Below are positions 7,088-16,549 of a stretch of 64,000 nt of DNA, in pieces. The stretch's first letter is position 1. Each line of letters starts with the position of its first letter. Origin of the DNA: Afipia sp. (GTDB taxonomy: Bacteria > Pseudomonadota > Alphaproteobacteria > Rhizobiales > Xanthobacteraceae); NCBI GenBank assembly GCA_017308575.1, contig JAFKEQ010000001.1:620001-684000 (forward strand), read 5' to 3'. The notes under the pieces are model-generated. The model was given only the letters and a program-made list of their open reading frames with translations. It was not told the origin of the DNA and did no database searches. A program made the position numbers and the translations under genes.

Positions 7088-8971
7088 ATGACAATCGCGA
7101 CCGAGACGAGGGCATGGCGCTATGCCCTGGTCGGCACGCCGAACAGCGGCAAGACGGCTCTTTTCAATGCGCTGACCGGCAGCCGTCAGAAGGTCGCGAA
7201 CTATCCGGGTGTGACGGTGGAACGCAAGGCGGGAACGTTCCAGACCCTGTCGGGCCATCGCATCGATCTAATCGATCTGCCGGGCACCTATTCGTTGCGC
7301 GGACGCAGCCCTGACGAAGACGTGACGCGCGATGCCGTGCTCGGCCGGCTCGCCGGTGAAACCCCGCCAGATCTTTTGCTCTGCGTGGCGGATGCGACCA
7401 ATCTGCGCGTGGCGCTGCGGCTGGTGCTGGAACTCAAGCGCGCCGGGCGGCCGATGCTGCTCATTCTCAACATGATCGACATCGCGCGCCGCCGCGGCGT
7501 CGAGATCGATCTGGACAAGCTCTCTGCCGAACTCGGGATTCCGGTGGTGACCTCTACTGCGGTGCGCCGCGCGGGTCTCGACGAATTGCTGCGCCGGATC
7601 GATGAACTCGCGACCGATGGAGCGGGGCAAGTCACGGCGAGCAGCTGGGCGCCGCCGAGCAATGCGGATCTGCGCGCCGCGCAGCGCGAAGCGGATCGCG
7701 TCATCAAGTCTGCGGTGAGCGAGCCGGCACGGCCCGACACCCTGACCGGTCGCGTCGACGCCGTTCTGCTGCATCCGGTGGCGGGCCTTGTCATACTGCT
7801 GCTTGTGCTGTTCGTGATGTTCCAGGCGGTGTTCGCCTGGGCGCGTCCGGTGATGGACCTGATCACCAGCGGCTTCGATGCGCTCGGCGCGGCGACGCAC
7901 AGCTTCCTGCCCGAAGGCCTGCTGCAGAGCTTTATTCAGAGCGGCGTGATTTCCGGCGTCGGCAGCGTGATCGTGTTCCTGCCGCAGATCATGATCATGT
8001 TCCTGTTCATCCTGCTGCTGGAAGATGTCGGATACATGTCGCGCGCCGCGTTCCTGATGGATCGCATCATGGGTGGCGCGGGCCTGCATGGCCGCGCCTT
8101 CATTCCGCTGCTGTCGAGTTTCGCCTGTGCGATTCCCGGCATCATGGCGACGCGCGTGATCGACAACAAGCGCGACCGGCTCACCACGATTCTCGTCGCG
8201 CCGCTGATGACGTGTTCGGCGCGCATCCCGGTCTACACGCTGCTGATCTCCGCCTTCATTCCGGATCGCGAGATCTGGGGCCCGATCGGACTGCAGGGCC
8301 TCGTGATGTTCGGGCTCTATGCCATCGGCATTGCGAGCGCGCTGGCGGTGTCGTTCGTCGCCAATCATTTCTTCTGGCGCGAAAGCGCGACACCGCCCTT
8401 CATGCTGGAATTGCCGGACTACAAGCTGCCGCAGCTGCGCAGCGTCGCCATCGCGCTCTACACCCGCGTCAAGGCGTTTCTCTATCGCGCGGGCACCACG
8501 ATCTTCTCGATGATGGTGCTGATCTGGTTTCTCGCGTCGTTCCCGCGCCCGCCGCTCGGCGCGACGGAGCCCGCGATTGACTACAGTCTCGCGGCGATGA
8601 TCGGGCGCTGGATCGAGCCGGCGCTCGCGCCGATCGGTTTCAACTGGCAGATCAGCGTCGCGCTGGTCCCCGGCATGGCCGCGCGCGAGGTTGCCGTCGC
8701 CTCGCTCGGCACGGTCTATGCGATCGCGGGCGGCGACGAGGCGGCCTCGCAGATCGGGCAGAAGCTCGCGGCGGAGTGGAGCCTTGCAACTGCGCTGGCA
8801 CTGATCGCCTGGTACATCTTCGCCCCGCAATGCGCGTCCACGCTTGCGGTGATCCGGCGCGAGACCGGCGGCTGGCGCTGGATGTTCATCACCTTCGCCT
8901 ACATGCTGGCGCTGGCTTACATCGCCGCGTTCATTACCTACCGCGCGGCGGTCGCGCTCGGCTGGGGCTAG
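7088..8971 (+). CDS. feoB: Ferrous iron permease FeoB
   Basis: A 627-residue inner-membrane Fe(II) transporter. The N-terminal G domain has G1 GTPNSGKT (16-23), G2 GVTVE (41-45), G3 DLPG (63-66) and G4 NMID (128-131). A regulatory helical region follows, then the membrane part with two Gate regions; conserved FeoB signatures include RAAFLMDRIM, SFACAIPGIMATR and CSARIPVYTLL, and the second gate has CAST near the C-terminus. The length is shorter than E. coli FeoB (773), as in many alphaproteobacteria, and no feoC follows. Overlap in function with the ferric siderophore island at 25-34 kb suggests both Fe(II) and Fe(III) uptake are encoded here. Confidence 0.95.
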   Translation: MTIATETRAWRYALVGTPNSGKTALFNALTGSRQKVANYPGVTVERKAGTFQTLSGHRIDLIDLPGTYSLRGRSPDEDVTRDAVLGRLAGETPPDLLLCVADATNLRVALRLVLELKRAGRPMLLILNMIDIARRRGVEIDLDKLSAELGIPVVTSTAVRRAGLDELLRRIDELATDGAGQVTASSWAPPSNADLRAAQREADRVIKSAVSEPARPDTLTGRVDAVLLHPVAGLVILLLVLFVMFQAVFAWARPVMDLITSGFDALGAATHSFLPEGLLQSFIQSGVISGVGSVIVFLPQIMIMFLFILLLEDVGYMSRAAFLMDRIMGGAGLHGRAFIPLLSSFACAIPGIMATRVIDNKRDRLTTILVAPLMTCSARIPVYTLLISAFIPDREIWGPIGLQGLVMFGLYAIGIASALAVSFVANHFFWRESATPPFMLELPDYKLPQLRSVAIALYTRVKAFLYRAGTTIFSMMVLIWFLASFPRPPLGATEPAIDYSLAAMIGRWIEPALAPIGFNWQISVALVPGMAAREVAVASLGTVYAIAGGDEAASQIGQKLAAEWSLATALALIAWYIFAPQCASTLAVIRRETGGWRWMFITFAYMLALAYIAAFITYRAAVALGWG

Positions 8972-8995
8972 CGGCTCTCCCGAAGGAAGGGAAAT

Positions 8996-9110
8996 TGTCC
9001 CGGACGCAATGCAGCGTGTAACGTTGCATTGCAGAGCCGGGACCATCACGATGTCTTGCGGTCCCGGTTCAGCAGCGCATCGCTTTGCGCTGCGCAGCGC
9101 CCGGGACACG
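8996..9110. repeat. Intergenic repeat family R7, copy a
   Basis: The shared pattern is GTCCCGGACGC near the start, GCAGAGCCGGGACC in the middle, GGTCCCGGTTCAGCAGCGCATC, and GCCCGGGACAC at the end, giving two large hairpins. Other copies are at 50770-50901 and 51820-51939. It lies between the feoB end and the convergent aldo/keto reductase gene. Confidence 0.8.
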
Positions 9111-9123
9111 CAGCTCCATTCGC

Positions 9124-10149
9124 TTACGCTGGCACGCGACCGGTATGCTGGCGATTCAGCATCCATTGCGGATACTCGATCGGCAGGGCGCTGGCCTTGT
9201 CCAGCGCGGCCAGTTCGTCCGCTGTGAGCCTGATCTCAATGGCGGCAAGATTGTCGCTGAGCTGCTCGACCGTTTTGGCGCCGACGATCACGCTCATCAC
9301 CGATTTCTGGTGCAGCAGCCAAGCCAGCGCGATGCGCGCCACCGACACGCGATGGGCGTCCGCGATCGGCCGCATCGCATCGACCACGTCGAATGCATGT
9401 TCCTTATTGACCGGCGGAAAATCGAAGGTGATGCGCCGCGCGTCGTTCGGGGTCGAGACATTGCGGCCGAACTTGCCGGACAGCAGCCCGCCGGCCAGCG
9501 GCGACCACACCATCAGGCCGAGAGTCTGGTCGGCGATCAACGGCGCGATTTCGCGTTCGAGGTCGCGGCCGGCGATGGTGTAGTAGGCCTGAATGGTTTC
9601 GAAGCGGGCATAGTTGTGCTGCGCCGAGATGCCGAGCGCCTTCATGATCTGCCATGCGGCCATGTTCGAGCAGCCGATGTAACGCACCTTGCCGTGGCGG
9701 ACGAGATCGTCCAGCGCACGCAATGTCTCATCGATCGGCGTCACGAGATCGGCACCGTGAACCTGATAGAGATCGATGTGATCGAGCTGCATCCGCTTCA
9801 GGCTGGCCTCGACTGCGTCCATGATGTGCGCGCGCGACAGGCCGACATCGTTCGGTCCCTGCCCGACACGGCTGCGCACCTTGGTGGCGATGATGACATC
9901 CTCGCGGCGGACCTTGACGTCGCGCAGCGCCTGGCCGAGCAGCACTTCGGACTGTCCTTCCGAATAGACGTCGGCGGTGTCGATGAAGTTGACCCCGGCT
10001 TTCAGCGCGCAGTCGAGCAGGGCGTTGACGCCGTTCTGGTCGACCTGGCCGATCTGCTGCCATTGTGCGCCCTGACCGGCAAAGGTCATGGTGCCGAGGC
10101 AGATTTCGGAAACATAAAGGCCGGTGCGGCCGAGCTGACGATACTTCAT
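9124..10149 (-). CDS. Aldo/keto reductase
   Basis: A 341-residue NADPH-dependent oxidoreductase of the aldo/keto reductase superfamily. It opens MKYRQLGRTGLYVSEICLGT, the usual start of this family; catalytic Asp and Tyr are in NFIDTADVYSEGQSE, Lys in VIIATKVR and His in DLYQVHGAD. GCSNMAAWQ and the C-terminal SVIVGAKTVEQL (NADPH 2'-phosphate site region) are also present. The frame is open upstream to 10245, but MKYRQLG at 10149 is the family start and is preceded by CAGGAA. It shares direction with the LysR gene upstream, but a 197-base gap suggests its own promoter. Substrate is unknown. Confidence 0.9.
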   Translation of the reverse strand: MKYRQLGRTGLYVSEICLGTMTFAGQGAQWQQIGQVDQNGVNALLDCALKAGVNFIDTADVYSEGQSEVLLGQALRDVKVRREDVIIATKVRSRVGQGPNDVGLSRAHIMDAVEASLKRMQLDHIDLYQVHGADLVTPIDETLRALDDLVRHGKVRYIGCSNMAAWQIMKALGISAQHNYARFETIQAYYTIAGRDLEREIAPLIADQTLGLMVWSPLAGGLLSGKFGRNVSTPNDARRITFDFPPVNKEHAFDVVDAMRPIADAHRVSVARIALAWLLHQKSVMSVIVGAKTVEQLSDNLAAIEIRLTADELAALDKASALPIEYPQWMLNRQHTGRVPA

Positions 10150-10346
10150 GGGATATTCCTGAGCTTTTGGTTCGCGGATCGCGCGGCTGTGTCCGCCCGG
10201 CGGGCTGAAGAATGTGTACGACAGATGGATCAGGAAAAGCGTCACGCCGGGCGGCGCGGCAGGGTGCGATCAATTTGCGATTGAACGCTGAAAGCTAAAC
10301 CCGCGGGACAAGCCGTGGCAAGACACGGTGATTTGATGATGCTTTC

Positions 10347-11249
10347 CTATCGGCGGCGTGCGGTGCGCGCTTTCGGCGTGGCGATGCGCGCGGCGATCCT
10401 GGGTAGCGCCGAGTTGGCGACGCCATGCATCAGATCGAGCGCGCCGCCCAGCATCTCCGCATCGTGTTCGGCGGAGTAAACGACATAGGCGGGCAGGAAG
10501 AATTCCGGCGCATTCGCGACGAGGTGAAGCTGTCTTGCCTTGATGGCCGACAGCACGATGCGCATCGGGAAATAGCCGGAGCCGCCGCTGCGCATCACAT
10601 GCTGCAGTCCGAGCCAGCCGATATTGGCGGTGAGCGCGGGGCCGCCGAAGCTCGGAAAGAATGCGCTGTGCCGTGCGTAGAATTCCGGCCCCCAGTCGAC
10701 ATAGACATAGCCCTTTTGCGGTTCGGGCGCGGACTTCGCATGGGTCGAGACCATCACCAGCCGTTCCTCGAATAGTTGCTCCACCTTGAGGCCGGGGCGG
10801 CTTTGCGGCGTATACATCACGCCGATATCGATGCGGCCTTCGATCAATCCCTGCATCAGTTCGGGTTCGAGCGCGCTTTCCGCGCGCACGGAAATATCGG
10901 GATTGGCCGCCTGCATCAGCGGCAGCCATTGCAGCAGGAATTCCTCCCACAGGCCGATGCGCCCGCCGATGGTCAGCGTGCCGCGAAATCCCTCGGGAAG
11001 CCCGATGTCGTGCCGCGCCTGCTCGACGGTGCGGATCAGCGCGGAAGCATGGCGCTGAAACTGCCGGCCAGCGGGCGTCAGCGAGGTACCCGCCTTGTTG
11101 CGCACGAACAGCTTGCAGCCGAGCTGACCTTCCAGCGTGCTGATGCGGGTCGAGACCGTGGACTGGCTGACATGAAGCCGCTCGGCAGCGCTGACGAAGT
11201 TTCCCGCGGCGACAACCGCGAGAAAGGTCTTGGCGAATTCCGTATCCAT
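10347..11249 (-). CDS. LysR family transcriptional regulator
   Basis: A 300-residue LysR regulator. The winged HTH occupies residues 1-60 (FLAVVAAGNFVSAAERLHVS then QSTVSTRISTLEGQLGCKLF), followed by the two-lobed effector domain beginning GTLTIGGRIGLWEE. ATG 11249 has GGGAG nine bases upstream. LysR proteins usually control a divergently transcribed gene; here the divergent unit is the 48-residue small ORF at 11396-11542. A perfect palindrome ATCGGAT-A-ATCCGAT sits at 11281-11295, close enough to the start for autorepression. The effector is unknown. Confidence 0.92.
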   Translation of the reverse strand: MDTEFAKTFLAVVAAGNFVSAAERLHVSQSTVSTRISTLEGQLGCKLFVRNKAGTSLTPAGRQFQRHASALIRTVEQARHDIGLPEGFRGTLTIGGRIGLWEEFLLQWLPLMQAANPDISVRAESALEPELMQGLIEGRIDIGVMYTPQSRPGLKVEQLFEERLVMVSTHAKSAPEPQKGYVYVDWGPEFYARHSAFFPSFGGPALTANIGWLGLQHVMRSGGSGYFPMRIVLSAIKARQLHLVANAPEFFLPAYVVYSAEHDAEMLGGALDLMHGVANSALPRIAARIATPKARTARRR

Positions 11250-11280
11250 TTGATGGTCTCCCGACGCAGGAGGCCATTAT

Positions 11281-11295
11281 ATCGGATAATCCGAT
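11281..11295. promoter_or_regulatory. 15-bp palindrome, likely LysR-type operator
   Basis: ATCGGAT-A-ATCCGAT is a perfect 7-1-7 palindrome 32 bases before the LysR start codon and about 100 bases before the divergent small ORF. LysR proteins typically bind interrupted palindromes of about this size in such intergenic gaps. Confidence 0.5.
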
Positions 11296-11395
11296 TTTAT
11301 CCTGTACTTTAATTCGTTTGCTAAAATCATGGGGCGACCTAGCTTCAATGAAGGGCCACGCGGCCGGGCGGCCGCACAGGAGCGAGGATCGTTCG

Positions 11396-11542
11396 ATGCG
11401 CCATACAGAGCAGATCAGGACGCCGTTGCTGGCATGGATTGTCTGGAAAATCGCGGATGCGCTGGCGGCCATGAAGCCCAGCCGCAGCGCCGCCGACATC
11501 GCCTTCGCCGTGGCACGCAGCGGCAACCCGACCGGCGTGTGA
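11396..11542 (+). CDS. Probable 48-residue small protein divergent from LysR
   Basis: The short frame starts MRHTEQIRTPLLAWIVWKIA and ends ARSGNPTGV. The segment TPLLAWIVWKIADALAAM is amphipathic to hydrophobic and might bind or enter the membrane. ATG 11396 has GGAGCGAGGA 9-18 bases upstream. Support for a real transcript is the strong + strand terminator at 11626-11656, which no other gene here needs, because both neighbours are on the minus strand. I do not recognise the protein. It may instead be a leader peptide or part of a small RNA. Confidence 0.45.
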   Translation: MRHTEQIRTPLLAWIVWKIADALAAMKPSRSAADIAFAVARSGNPTGV

Positions 11543-11625
11543 GGTCGTGGTGATGGCATTTTGGAATTGACGTTGTCTGGGAGTGGTCGTCCGCAATTCC
11601 GCGGATGGCCATTCTTCCTCAAACT

Positions 11626-11656
11626 GCGGCTGCCCTTACCGGCAGCCGCTTTTTTT
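11626..11656 (+). terminator. Rho-independent terminator of a short + strand transcript
   Basis: Perfect stem GCGGCTGCC / GGCAGCCGC with loop CTTACC and seven T. It is 84 bases beyond the small ORF stop and 20 bases before the end of the convergent phaZ gene. On the minus strand the hairpin is followed only by AGTTTG, so it acts mainly on the + strand. Confidence 0.9.
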
Positions 11657-11676
11657 ATGGCTTTGACCGCACGGGC

Positions 11677-12900
11677 TCACGAATTGACGTGGATGAAGTC
11701 CCGCAGCAGCGGATAGATCTCGCTATTCCATTTGCGGCCGCTGAACACGCCATAGTGTCCGACACCGGCCTGCATGTGATGCACCTTGCGATAGGCGCGC
11801 ACGCCGATGCAGAGGTCTTGCGCAGCGAGAGTCTGCCCGATCGAGCAGATGTCGTCCTTCTCGCCCTCCACTGTCATCAGTCCCATTTTCCTGATCGAGC
11901 CCGGATTCACGGTGCGGCCTTTGTAGGTCAGCTTGCCCTGCGGCAGCAGGTGCTCCTGAAAGACGTCGCGGATGGTGTCGATATAAAACTCCGCCGGCAG
12001 GTCCATCACCGCGAAATATTCGTCGTAAAAGGTCTTGATGGTTTCGGCCTTCTCGATCTCGCCCTTCGCCAGATGCTCCATCAGGTCCTTGTGTGACTTC
12101 ACGTGACGATCGAGATTCATCGACACGAAGGCTGTCACCTGGATGAAGCCGGGATAGACCTTGCGAAACGCGCCCTTGCACTGGACAGGAACGTACTGGA
12201 TCAGATTGTCCTCGAACCATTTCAACGGCTTCGATTTCGCAAACTCGTTCACCTTGGTGGGCTGGATGCGGGTGTCGATCGGCCCCGCCATCAAGGTGAG
12301 GCTGGCGGGACGCGCGCGGTGATTGTCCTCCGACATGATGGCGCAGGCGGCGAGCGCCGACACCGACGGCTGGCAGACCGCGACCATGTGCGACTTCGGG
12401 CCGAGCTGATCCATGAAGGTGATGAGATGCTCGGTATATTCGTCGAGACCGAACCTGCCCTGGTTGAGCGGAATGTCGCGCGGATTTTTCCAGTCGGTGA
12501 TGTAGACGTCGTGATCCTGCAGCAGCGTCTGCACCGTGCCGCGCAGCAGCGTCGCGAAATGTCCTGACATCGGCGCGACCAGCAAGACCTTGGGCTGCTC
12601 CGGCGCGCCTTCCTTTTTGAAATGCAGCAGCGAGCCGAATGGTGTCGCGAACGGGACTTCTTCAACCACGGCGCATTCACGGTTGCCGACCATCACGGGC
12701 TGAATGTCGTAGTCCGGCCGCGCGTAGGTCAGCGACGTGCGCGAGATCATCTCGAGCGCTGCCGAGACCCGCCCGAAAACCTTGTCCGGAATGCCTTCCG
12801 GAAACATCTTCAAATAGGCCATCGCGGAAGCTGCGCCCGAGCGCAGCGGCGCGGTCAGATCCATGGTGTTCTGATAAGCCTGATAAAGCATGGGCGACAT
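11677..12900 (-). CDS. phaZ: Intracellular poly(3-hydroxybutyrate) depolymerase
   Basis: A protein of about 407 residues from the intracellular PHB depolymerase family, which mobilises stored PHB. It starts MSPMLYQAYQNTMDLTAPLR, and has an alpha/beta hydrolase core with the cysteine nucleophile in VCQPSV (C176) that replaces the serine lipase box, as in Cupriavidus PhaZa1. VEGEKDDICSIGQT near the C-terminus would supply the Asp, and GVGHYGVFSGRKW the His. The frame is open to 12948; I chose ATG 12900 because GGAGA lies nine bases upstream, but 12915 or 12891 are possible. No signal peptide, so cytoplasmic. Confidence 0.9.
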   Translation of the reverse strand: MSPMLYQAYQNTMDLTAPLRSGAASAMAYLKMFPEGIPDKVFGRVSAALEMISRTSLTYARPDYDIQPVMVGNRECAVVEEVPFATPFGSLLHFKKEGAPEQPKVLLVAPMSGHFATLLRGTVQTLLQDHDVYITDWKNPRDIPLNQGRFGLDEYTEHLITFMDQLGPKSHMVAVCQPSVSALAACAIMSEDNHRARPASLTLMAGPIDTRIQPTKVNEFAKSKPLKWFEDNLIQYVPVQCKGAFRKVYPGFIQVTAFVSMNLDRHVKSHKDLMEHLAKGEIEKAETIKTFYDEYFAVMDLPAEFYIDTIRDVFQEHLLPQGKLTYKGRTVNPGSIRKMGLMTVEGEKDDICSIGQTLAAQDLCIGVRAYRKVHHMQAGVGHYGVFSGRKWNSEIYPLLRDFIHVNS

Positions 12901-13083
12901 CCGATCGTTCTCCATGTCTTCTGTCATGCAACAATGACGCCAAACCATCCGCGGACGGGCCGCGGAACTGGCATGTCGTTTGCTGTGTGAAATGGGAGCA
13001 GCCGCTTAAACAACAGGCAAGGCTCGGGGTGGCCGCGCGGATTGCCGGTCCCCTCCGCGAGGTGCAGTGTAAGGAGCGCGACC

Positions 13084-13737
13084 ATGGCCAGAGCCACGTT
13101 GACCATCAGCAGCAAGAACTATTCGTCATGGTCGCTGCGCGGCTGGCTCTTGACCAAATTCTCCGGACTGGAGTTCGACGAGATCGCCGTGGCGGCGGAC
13201 GACGCCTCGGCGCGGGCGGAAATCCTGCTGCTCTCGTCCTCCATCCTGGTGCCGTGCCTGCGCCACGAAGGCGCGACCGTGTGGGACACGCTGGCGATCG
13301 GCGAATACCTCAACGATCTGCTGCCCGAAGCGGGGTTGCTGCCGTCCGAGCGTATTCCACGGGCATATTGCCGTTCGATCTGCGGCGAAATTCATTCCGG
13401 CTTCACCACGCTGCGCGCGTCGCTGCCGGTGAATATCAAGGGACATTTTCCAGGCTTCAATATCTGGTCGCGGGCGCAGGCCGACATCGACCGGATCTGC
13501 GCGATCTGGAGCGACTGTCTGGATAAATCCGGCGGTCCGTTCCTGTTCGGTCATCGCACGATGGCGGACGCGATGTATGCGCCGGTGGTCACGCGCTTCA
13601 TGACCTACGACGTGCAGCTCGGTCCGGCGCTGGCGGCCTATGCAAAGCGGATTCTGAGCCTTCCGGAAATGCAGGAGTGGATCGAGGCCGCGCGGCAGGA
13701 ACCGGCCGAAATCGAAGAGCTTGAGGTGGAATATTAG
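13084..13737 (+). CDS. Glutathione S-transferase family protein
   Basis: A 217-residue GST. The N-terminal thioredoxin-like domain starts with LTISSKNYSSWSLRGWLL, in which the catalytic Ser/Tyr region lies, and includes LVPCLRHEGATVWDTLAIGEYL (cis-Pro and glutathione contact loop); the helical C-terminal domain follows. ATG 13084 is preceded by AAGGAG at 13072-13077; a longer frame to 13042 lacks this. It is divergent from phaZ. The substrate cannot be told, though SSWSLR-type GSTs in this group are often near acyl-CoA metabolism. Confidence 0.88.
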   Translation: MARATLTISSKNYSSWSLRGWLLTKFSGLEFDEIAVAADDASARAEILLLSSSILVPCLRHEGATVWDTLAIGEYLNDLLPEAGLLPSERIPRAYCRSICGEIHSGFTTLRASLPVNIKGHFPGFNIWSRAQADIDRICAIWSDCLDKSGGPFLFGHRTMADAMYAPVVTRFMTYDVQLGPALAAYAKRILSLPEMQEWIEAARQEPAEIEELEVEY

Positions 13738-14016
13738 GCATCACTTGTACGCAATTGCCTGCGCGTTAGACCGGGGGCGAGGACCTCTGCGTGCTTGAAA
13801 AAGCGGCCTGGCTGGGATGCCAGTGCCGCGGAGTCATTCTCCCGAATCTTGTTTGGGCCGGCTCCGCATCGAATCCTCTACGGAGAGAGCCACATCCTTT
13901 ACTGCGTAAAACTTCGTCACACGAAGCCCACGGCGAATGCGTCTGCTGGCGTGGAATTCGCATGATGCATTGCAGAAGCAGCAGCGCCGGACACTTCGTC
14001 CGGGTTGGAGGATGCC

Positions 14017-15156
14017 ATGAATGTGCATGCTACCGTCGGCTCGAAATCGTCCGGTCTGACGCGTCCGGACGGCGATCCCATTCGCTTGAACACACAGGAC
14101 TTCGTGGCCATCGACCGCGATCGCGAAGCGAAATACGAGGCGACCTATCGTCCGCAGGCACTCTACAACCGCGCCAACGAAGGCTTCCAAGCCAACAACG
14201 AAGCTTTCCTGCTGCATGAGGTCGCGACCAACCTGCCGATCTATCGCGACGACACCGGCCCGACCGATTTCCATCTTCACCTGCCGCCCGGCGGTTTCCA
14301 GCTCGTGCTGGTCACGTCCGGCATGTTCACCTTCGACTATGATGGCCGCCTGTACTATGTCGGCCCCGGCGCGGTGATGCTGCAAAGCGCGATCGTGCAT
14401 CGTCAGCTTTTCTATACGTGGTCGGGACTGTCCACGAACGAGAATTTGAAGACACCGCAGACGGTGGTGCCGGACGCGATCTCGATGGGCTATTCCGGAA
14501 AATTCCTCGAAGCCTTCATCGCCGATCCGACGACATTCCCGAATCCGACGATCGTCGCGCAGGACCAAATCAACGAAGCGGAAACATCCCGCATCGCCTG
14601 GAGCCATTCGCTGCACGACCGGCCCGCCGGCGCCGGCTTCTGGCTGCAGGACCCGCTGACGCTGGAGGCACTGTTCAGGCCGTTGTCCGGCGGCTCCGTG
14701 AAGTCGCCGATGCCGGTCTATGTGCGCGACATCGGCATCGAGGCGCCGAGCGGCCAGCTCGTCACCGGCCATATCATCGCGACCGATCCGGCCGGTCACG
14801 CGCTGTTGCCGAAGAGCCTGTCGTCAGCGGCGGACACGTCGCTCTTCGGAAAAGGCGAGGTGGTGATCTATCGCGTCATTCGCGGCACCGCCGAGTTCAA
14901 GGACAGCGCCGGAAAGACTTTCGAGCTTGCGACCGGCGATACGGTGACGGCGGGCAGGGCCTCGGTCAGCCTCATCGGCATCGGCGAAAACACGCAGGTG
15001 CTGCGGCTCGGCCTGCTCAAGGGCATGGACAATCTCCGTGGCTGGACGCCGACCCAGCGCGACGAGATTGATGGCCTCGCCGGTGAGATCATCACCCGCA
15101 AGGATGTCCGCCCGCTGCGGACCGAAGGCATGCCGGTCGGGTATCTGTACGAATAG
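14017..15156 (+). CDS. Bicupin protein of unknown function
   Basis: A 379-residue protein with two cupin-like halves. The N-terminal half has DFHLHLPPGGFQLVLVTSG then YYVGPGAVMLQ; the C-terminal half has GEVVIYRVIRGTAEFKDSAG then FELATGDTVTAG. Metal-binding His residues are incomplete, as only HLHLPPGG in the first half could supply ligands, so it may be a non-catalytic or sensory cupin. ATG 14017 has GGAGG directly upstream. It precedes an MFS transporter gene by 135 bases on the same strand and is probably functionally tied to it. I do not recognise a specific enzyme. Confidence 0.65.
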   Translation: MNVHATVGSKSSGLTRPDGDPIRLNTQDFVAIDRDREAKYEATYRPQALYNRANEGFQANNEAFLLHEVATNLPIYRDDTGPTDFHLHLPPGGFQLVLVTSGMFTFDYDGRLYYVGPGAVMLQSAIVHRQLFYTWSGLSTNENLKTPQTVVPDAISMGYSGKFLEAFIADPTTFPNPTIVAQDQINEAETSRIAWSHSLHDRPAGAGFWLQDPLTLEALFRPLSGGSVKSPMPVYVRDIGIEAPSGQLVTGHIIATDPAGHALLPKSLSSAADTSLFGKGEVVIYRVIRGTAEFKDSAGKTFELATGDTVTAGRASVSLIGIGENTQVLRLGLLKGMDNLRGWTPTQRDEIDGLAGEIITRKDVRPLRTEGMPVGYLYE

Positions 15157-15291
15157 TGACGCGCTGTTCCATTCTGCATGACGGGGCCTCATACGGAACA
15201 TGAGGATGTCTCTCTTGACGTCGTAATCGCGATACTGACAGGTGGCGTCACGGCCAAGAGCGCGCAAGCGCCGAGAGGAAGACGCCCGGAC

Positions 15292-16545
15292 ATGAATGCG
15301 CCTCACGCGGAGCCTGCCGCGCATGAGCAGCCTGCGGACGAAACATCGATCCGCTATGAGGGCTGGCCCGTTGTCGGTGTCTGCTTTCTGATCGCGACTT
15401 TCGCCTGGGCCGGCGGCTTTTACGGACAGGGCGTCTATCTCGCCGAATTCCAGCGCCTGTACGGCTGGCCGGCGTCGCTGATCTCGACCGCGACCACCTG
15501 TTACTATCTCGTCAGTGCGGTGATGGTGGTTTTCGTTGCGGAGGGAATCCGCGCGCTCGGGCCGCGCCGTCTTCTCATTCTCGGCATCCTGCTGATGGCC
15601 GCGGGCACCGCGCTGGTCGGGCAGGTCACGGCGGTGTGGCAGCTCTACGCGGTCTATGCGCTGATTGCGGCGGGATGGGCCGGAACGAGCCTTGCCGCGA
15701 TCAATAACACGCTCGGCTTGTGGTTCGACAGGAAGCGCGGCATGGCGATCAGCCTTGCATTGAACGGCGCGAGCTGCGGCGGTGTGTTCGGCGTACCGCT
15801 GCTGGTCGGCGCCATCGGCATATTCGGTCTGCCCGCAACCTCCATCGGCGCCGCGCTGGTGATGCTGGCGCTGGCGATTCCCGCGATCCTGATCTGGGTC
15901 GGCCAGCCGCCCAAGCGGGTAACGCCGCCGGCAGCGTCCGGTGCTGCGCCGGTCGTGCGCTCGATCGCGCAGATCCGCAGCGCGGCGTTCGGCAATTTAT
16001 CGTTCTGGACGGTCACCGTGCCATTCTCGTTGCTGCTTGTGGCGCAGGTCGGTTTCATCGTTCATCTGATTTCGTTTCTGGATCCGGTGATGGGCCGCGA
16101 CCGCGCCAGCATCGCGGTGTCGCTGATGACGGCGATGGCGGTGATCGGGCGGCTGCTGTTCGGAGCAGTCGTCGACAGGATCGATCAGCGCAAGGCATCG
16201 AGTGTCTCGGCCATAAGCCAGGCGATTGCGCTGGTCGTTCTCATCAACACCCGGCAGGACGTCGCGCTGTTTGCGGCCTGCGCGTTGTTCGGATTTTCCG
16301 TCGGCAACATGATCACGCTGCCGTCGCTGATCGTGCAGCAGGAATTCAGCCCGGCGGCATTCGGCGTGGTGGTCAGTCTGGTGACGGCGATCTGCCAGTT
16401 TACCTATGCGTTCGGTCCGGGTCTTATCGGCCTGTTGCGCGACGCCTTCGGCGGTTATGCCGTGCCGTTCTATGCCTGCGCGGTGTTGCAGGTCATCGCG
16501 GCGGCCATCGTGCTGATCAGGCCGAAGATGCTGAAGACGGTCTAG
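15292..16545 (+). CDS. MFS transporter
   Basis: A major facilitator superfamily permease of about 417 residues with twelve predicted membrane segments; the first begins GWPVVGVCFLIATFAWAGGF. Loop 2-3 carries IRALGPRRLLILG in place of the usual GxLaDrxGrrr motif, and the second half has GRLLFGAVVDRIDQRK at the equivalent position. The frame is open to 15178, but MNAPHAEP at 15292 fits better because AGAGGAAG lies upstream and the extra 38 residues look non-native. It resembles oxalate/formate or monocarboxylate antiporter-type MFS proteins. Substrate unknown; the upstream bicupin gene suggests a shared catabolic role. Confidence 0.85.
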   Translation: MNAPHAEPAAHEQPADETSIRYEGWPVVGVCFLIATFAWAGGFYGQGVYLAEFQRLYGWPASLISTATTCYYLVSAVMVVFVAEGIRALGPRRLLILGILLMAAGTALVGQVTAVWQLYAVYALIAAGWAGTSLAAINNTLGLWFDRKRGMAISLALNGASCGGVFGVPLLVGAIGIFGLPATSIGAALVMLALAIPAILIWVGQPPKRVTPPAASGAAPVVRSIAQIRSAAFGNLSFWTVTVPFSLLLVAQVGFIVHLISFLDPVMGRDRASIAVSLMTAMAVIGRLLFGAVVDRIDQRKASSVSAISQAIALVVLINTRQDVALFAACALFGFSVGNMITLPSLIVQQEFSPAAFGVVVSLVTAICQFTYAFGPGLIGLLRDAFGGYAVPFYACAVLQVIAAAIVLIRPKMLKTV

Positions 16546-16549
16546 CCGA

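Noticed and set aside
7268..9166. 632-codon open frame on the minus strand opposite feoB
   Set aside because: It mirrors the codon pattern of feoB, is rich in Arg/His/Asp as expected of antisense frames in high-GC DNA, and has no recognisable domain.
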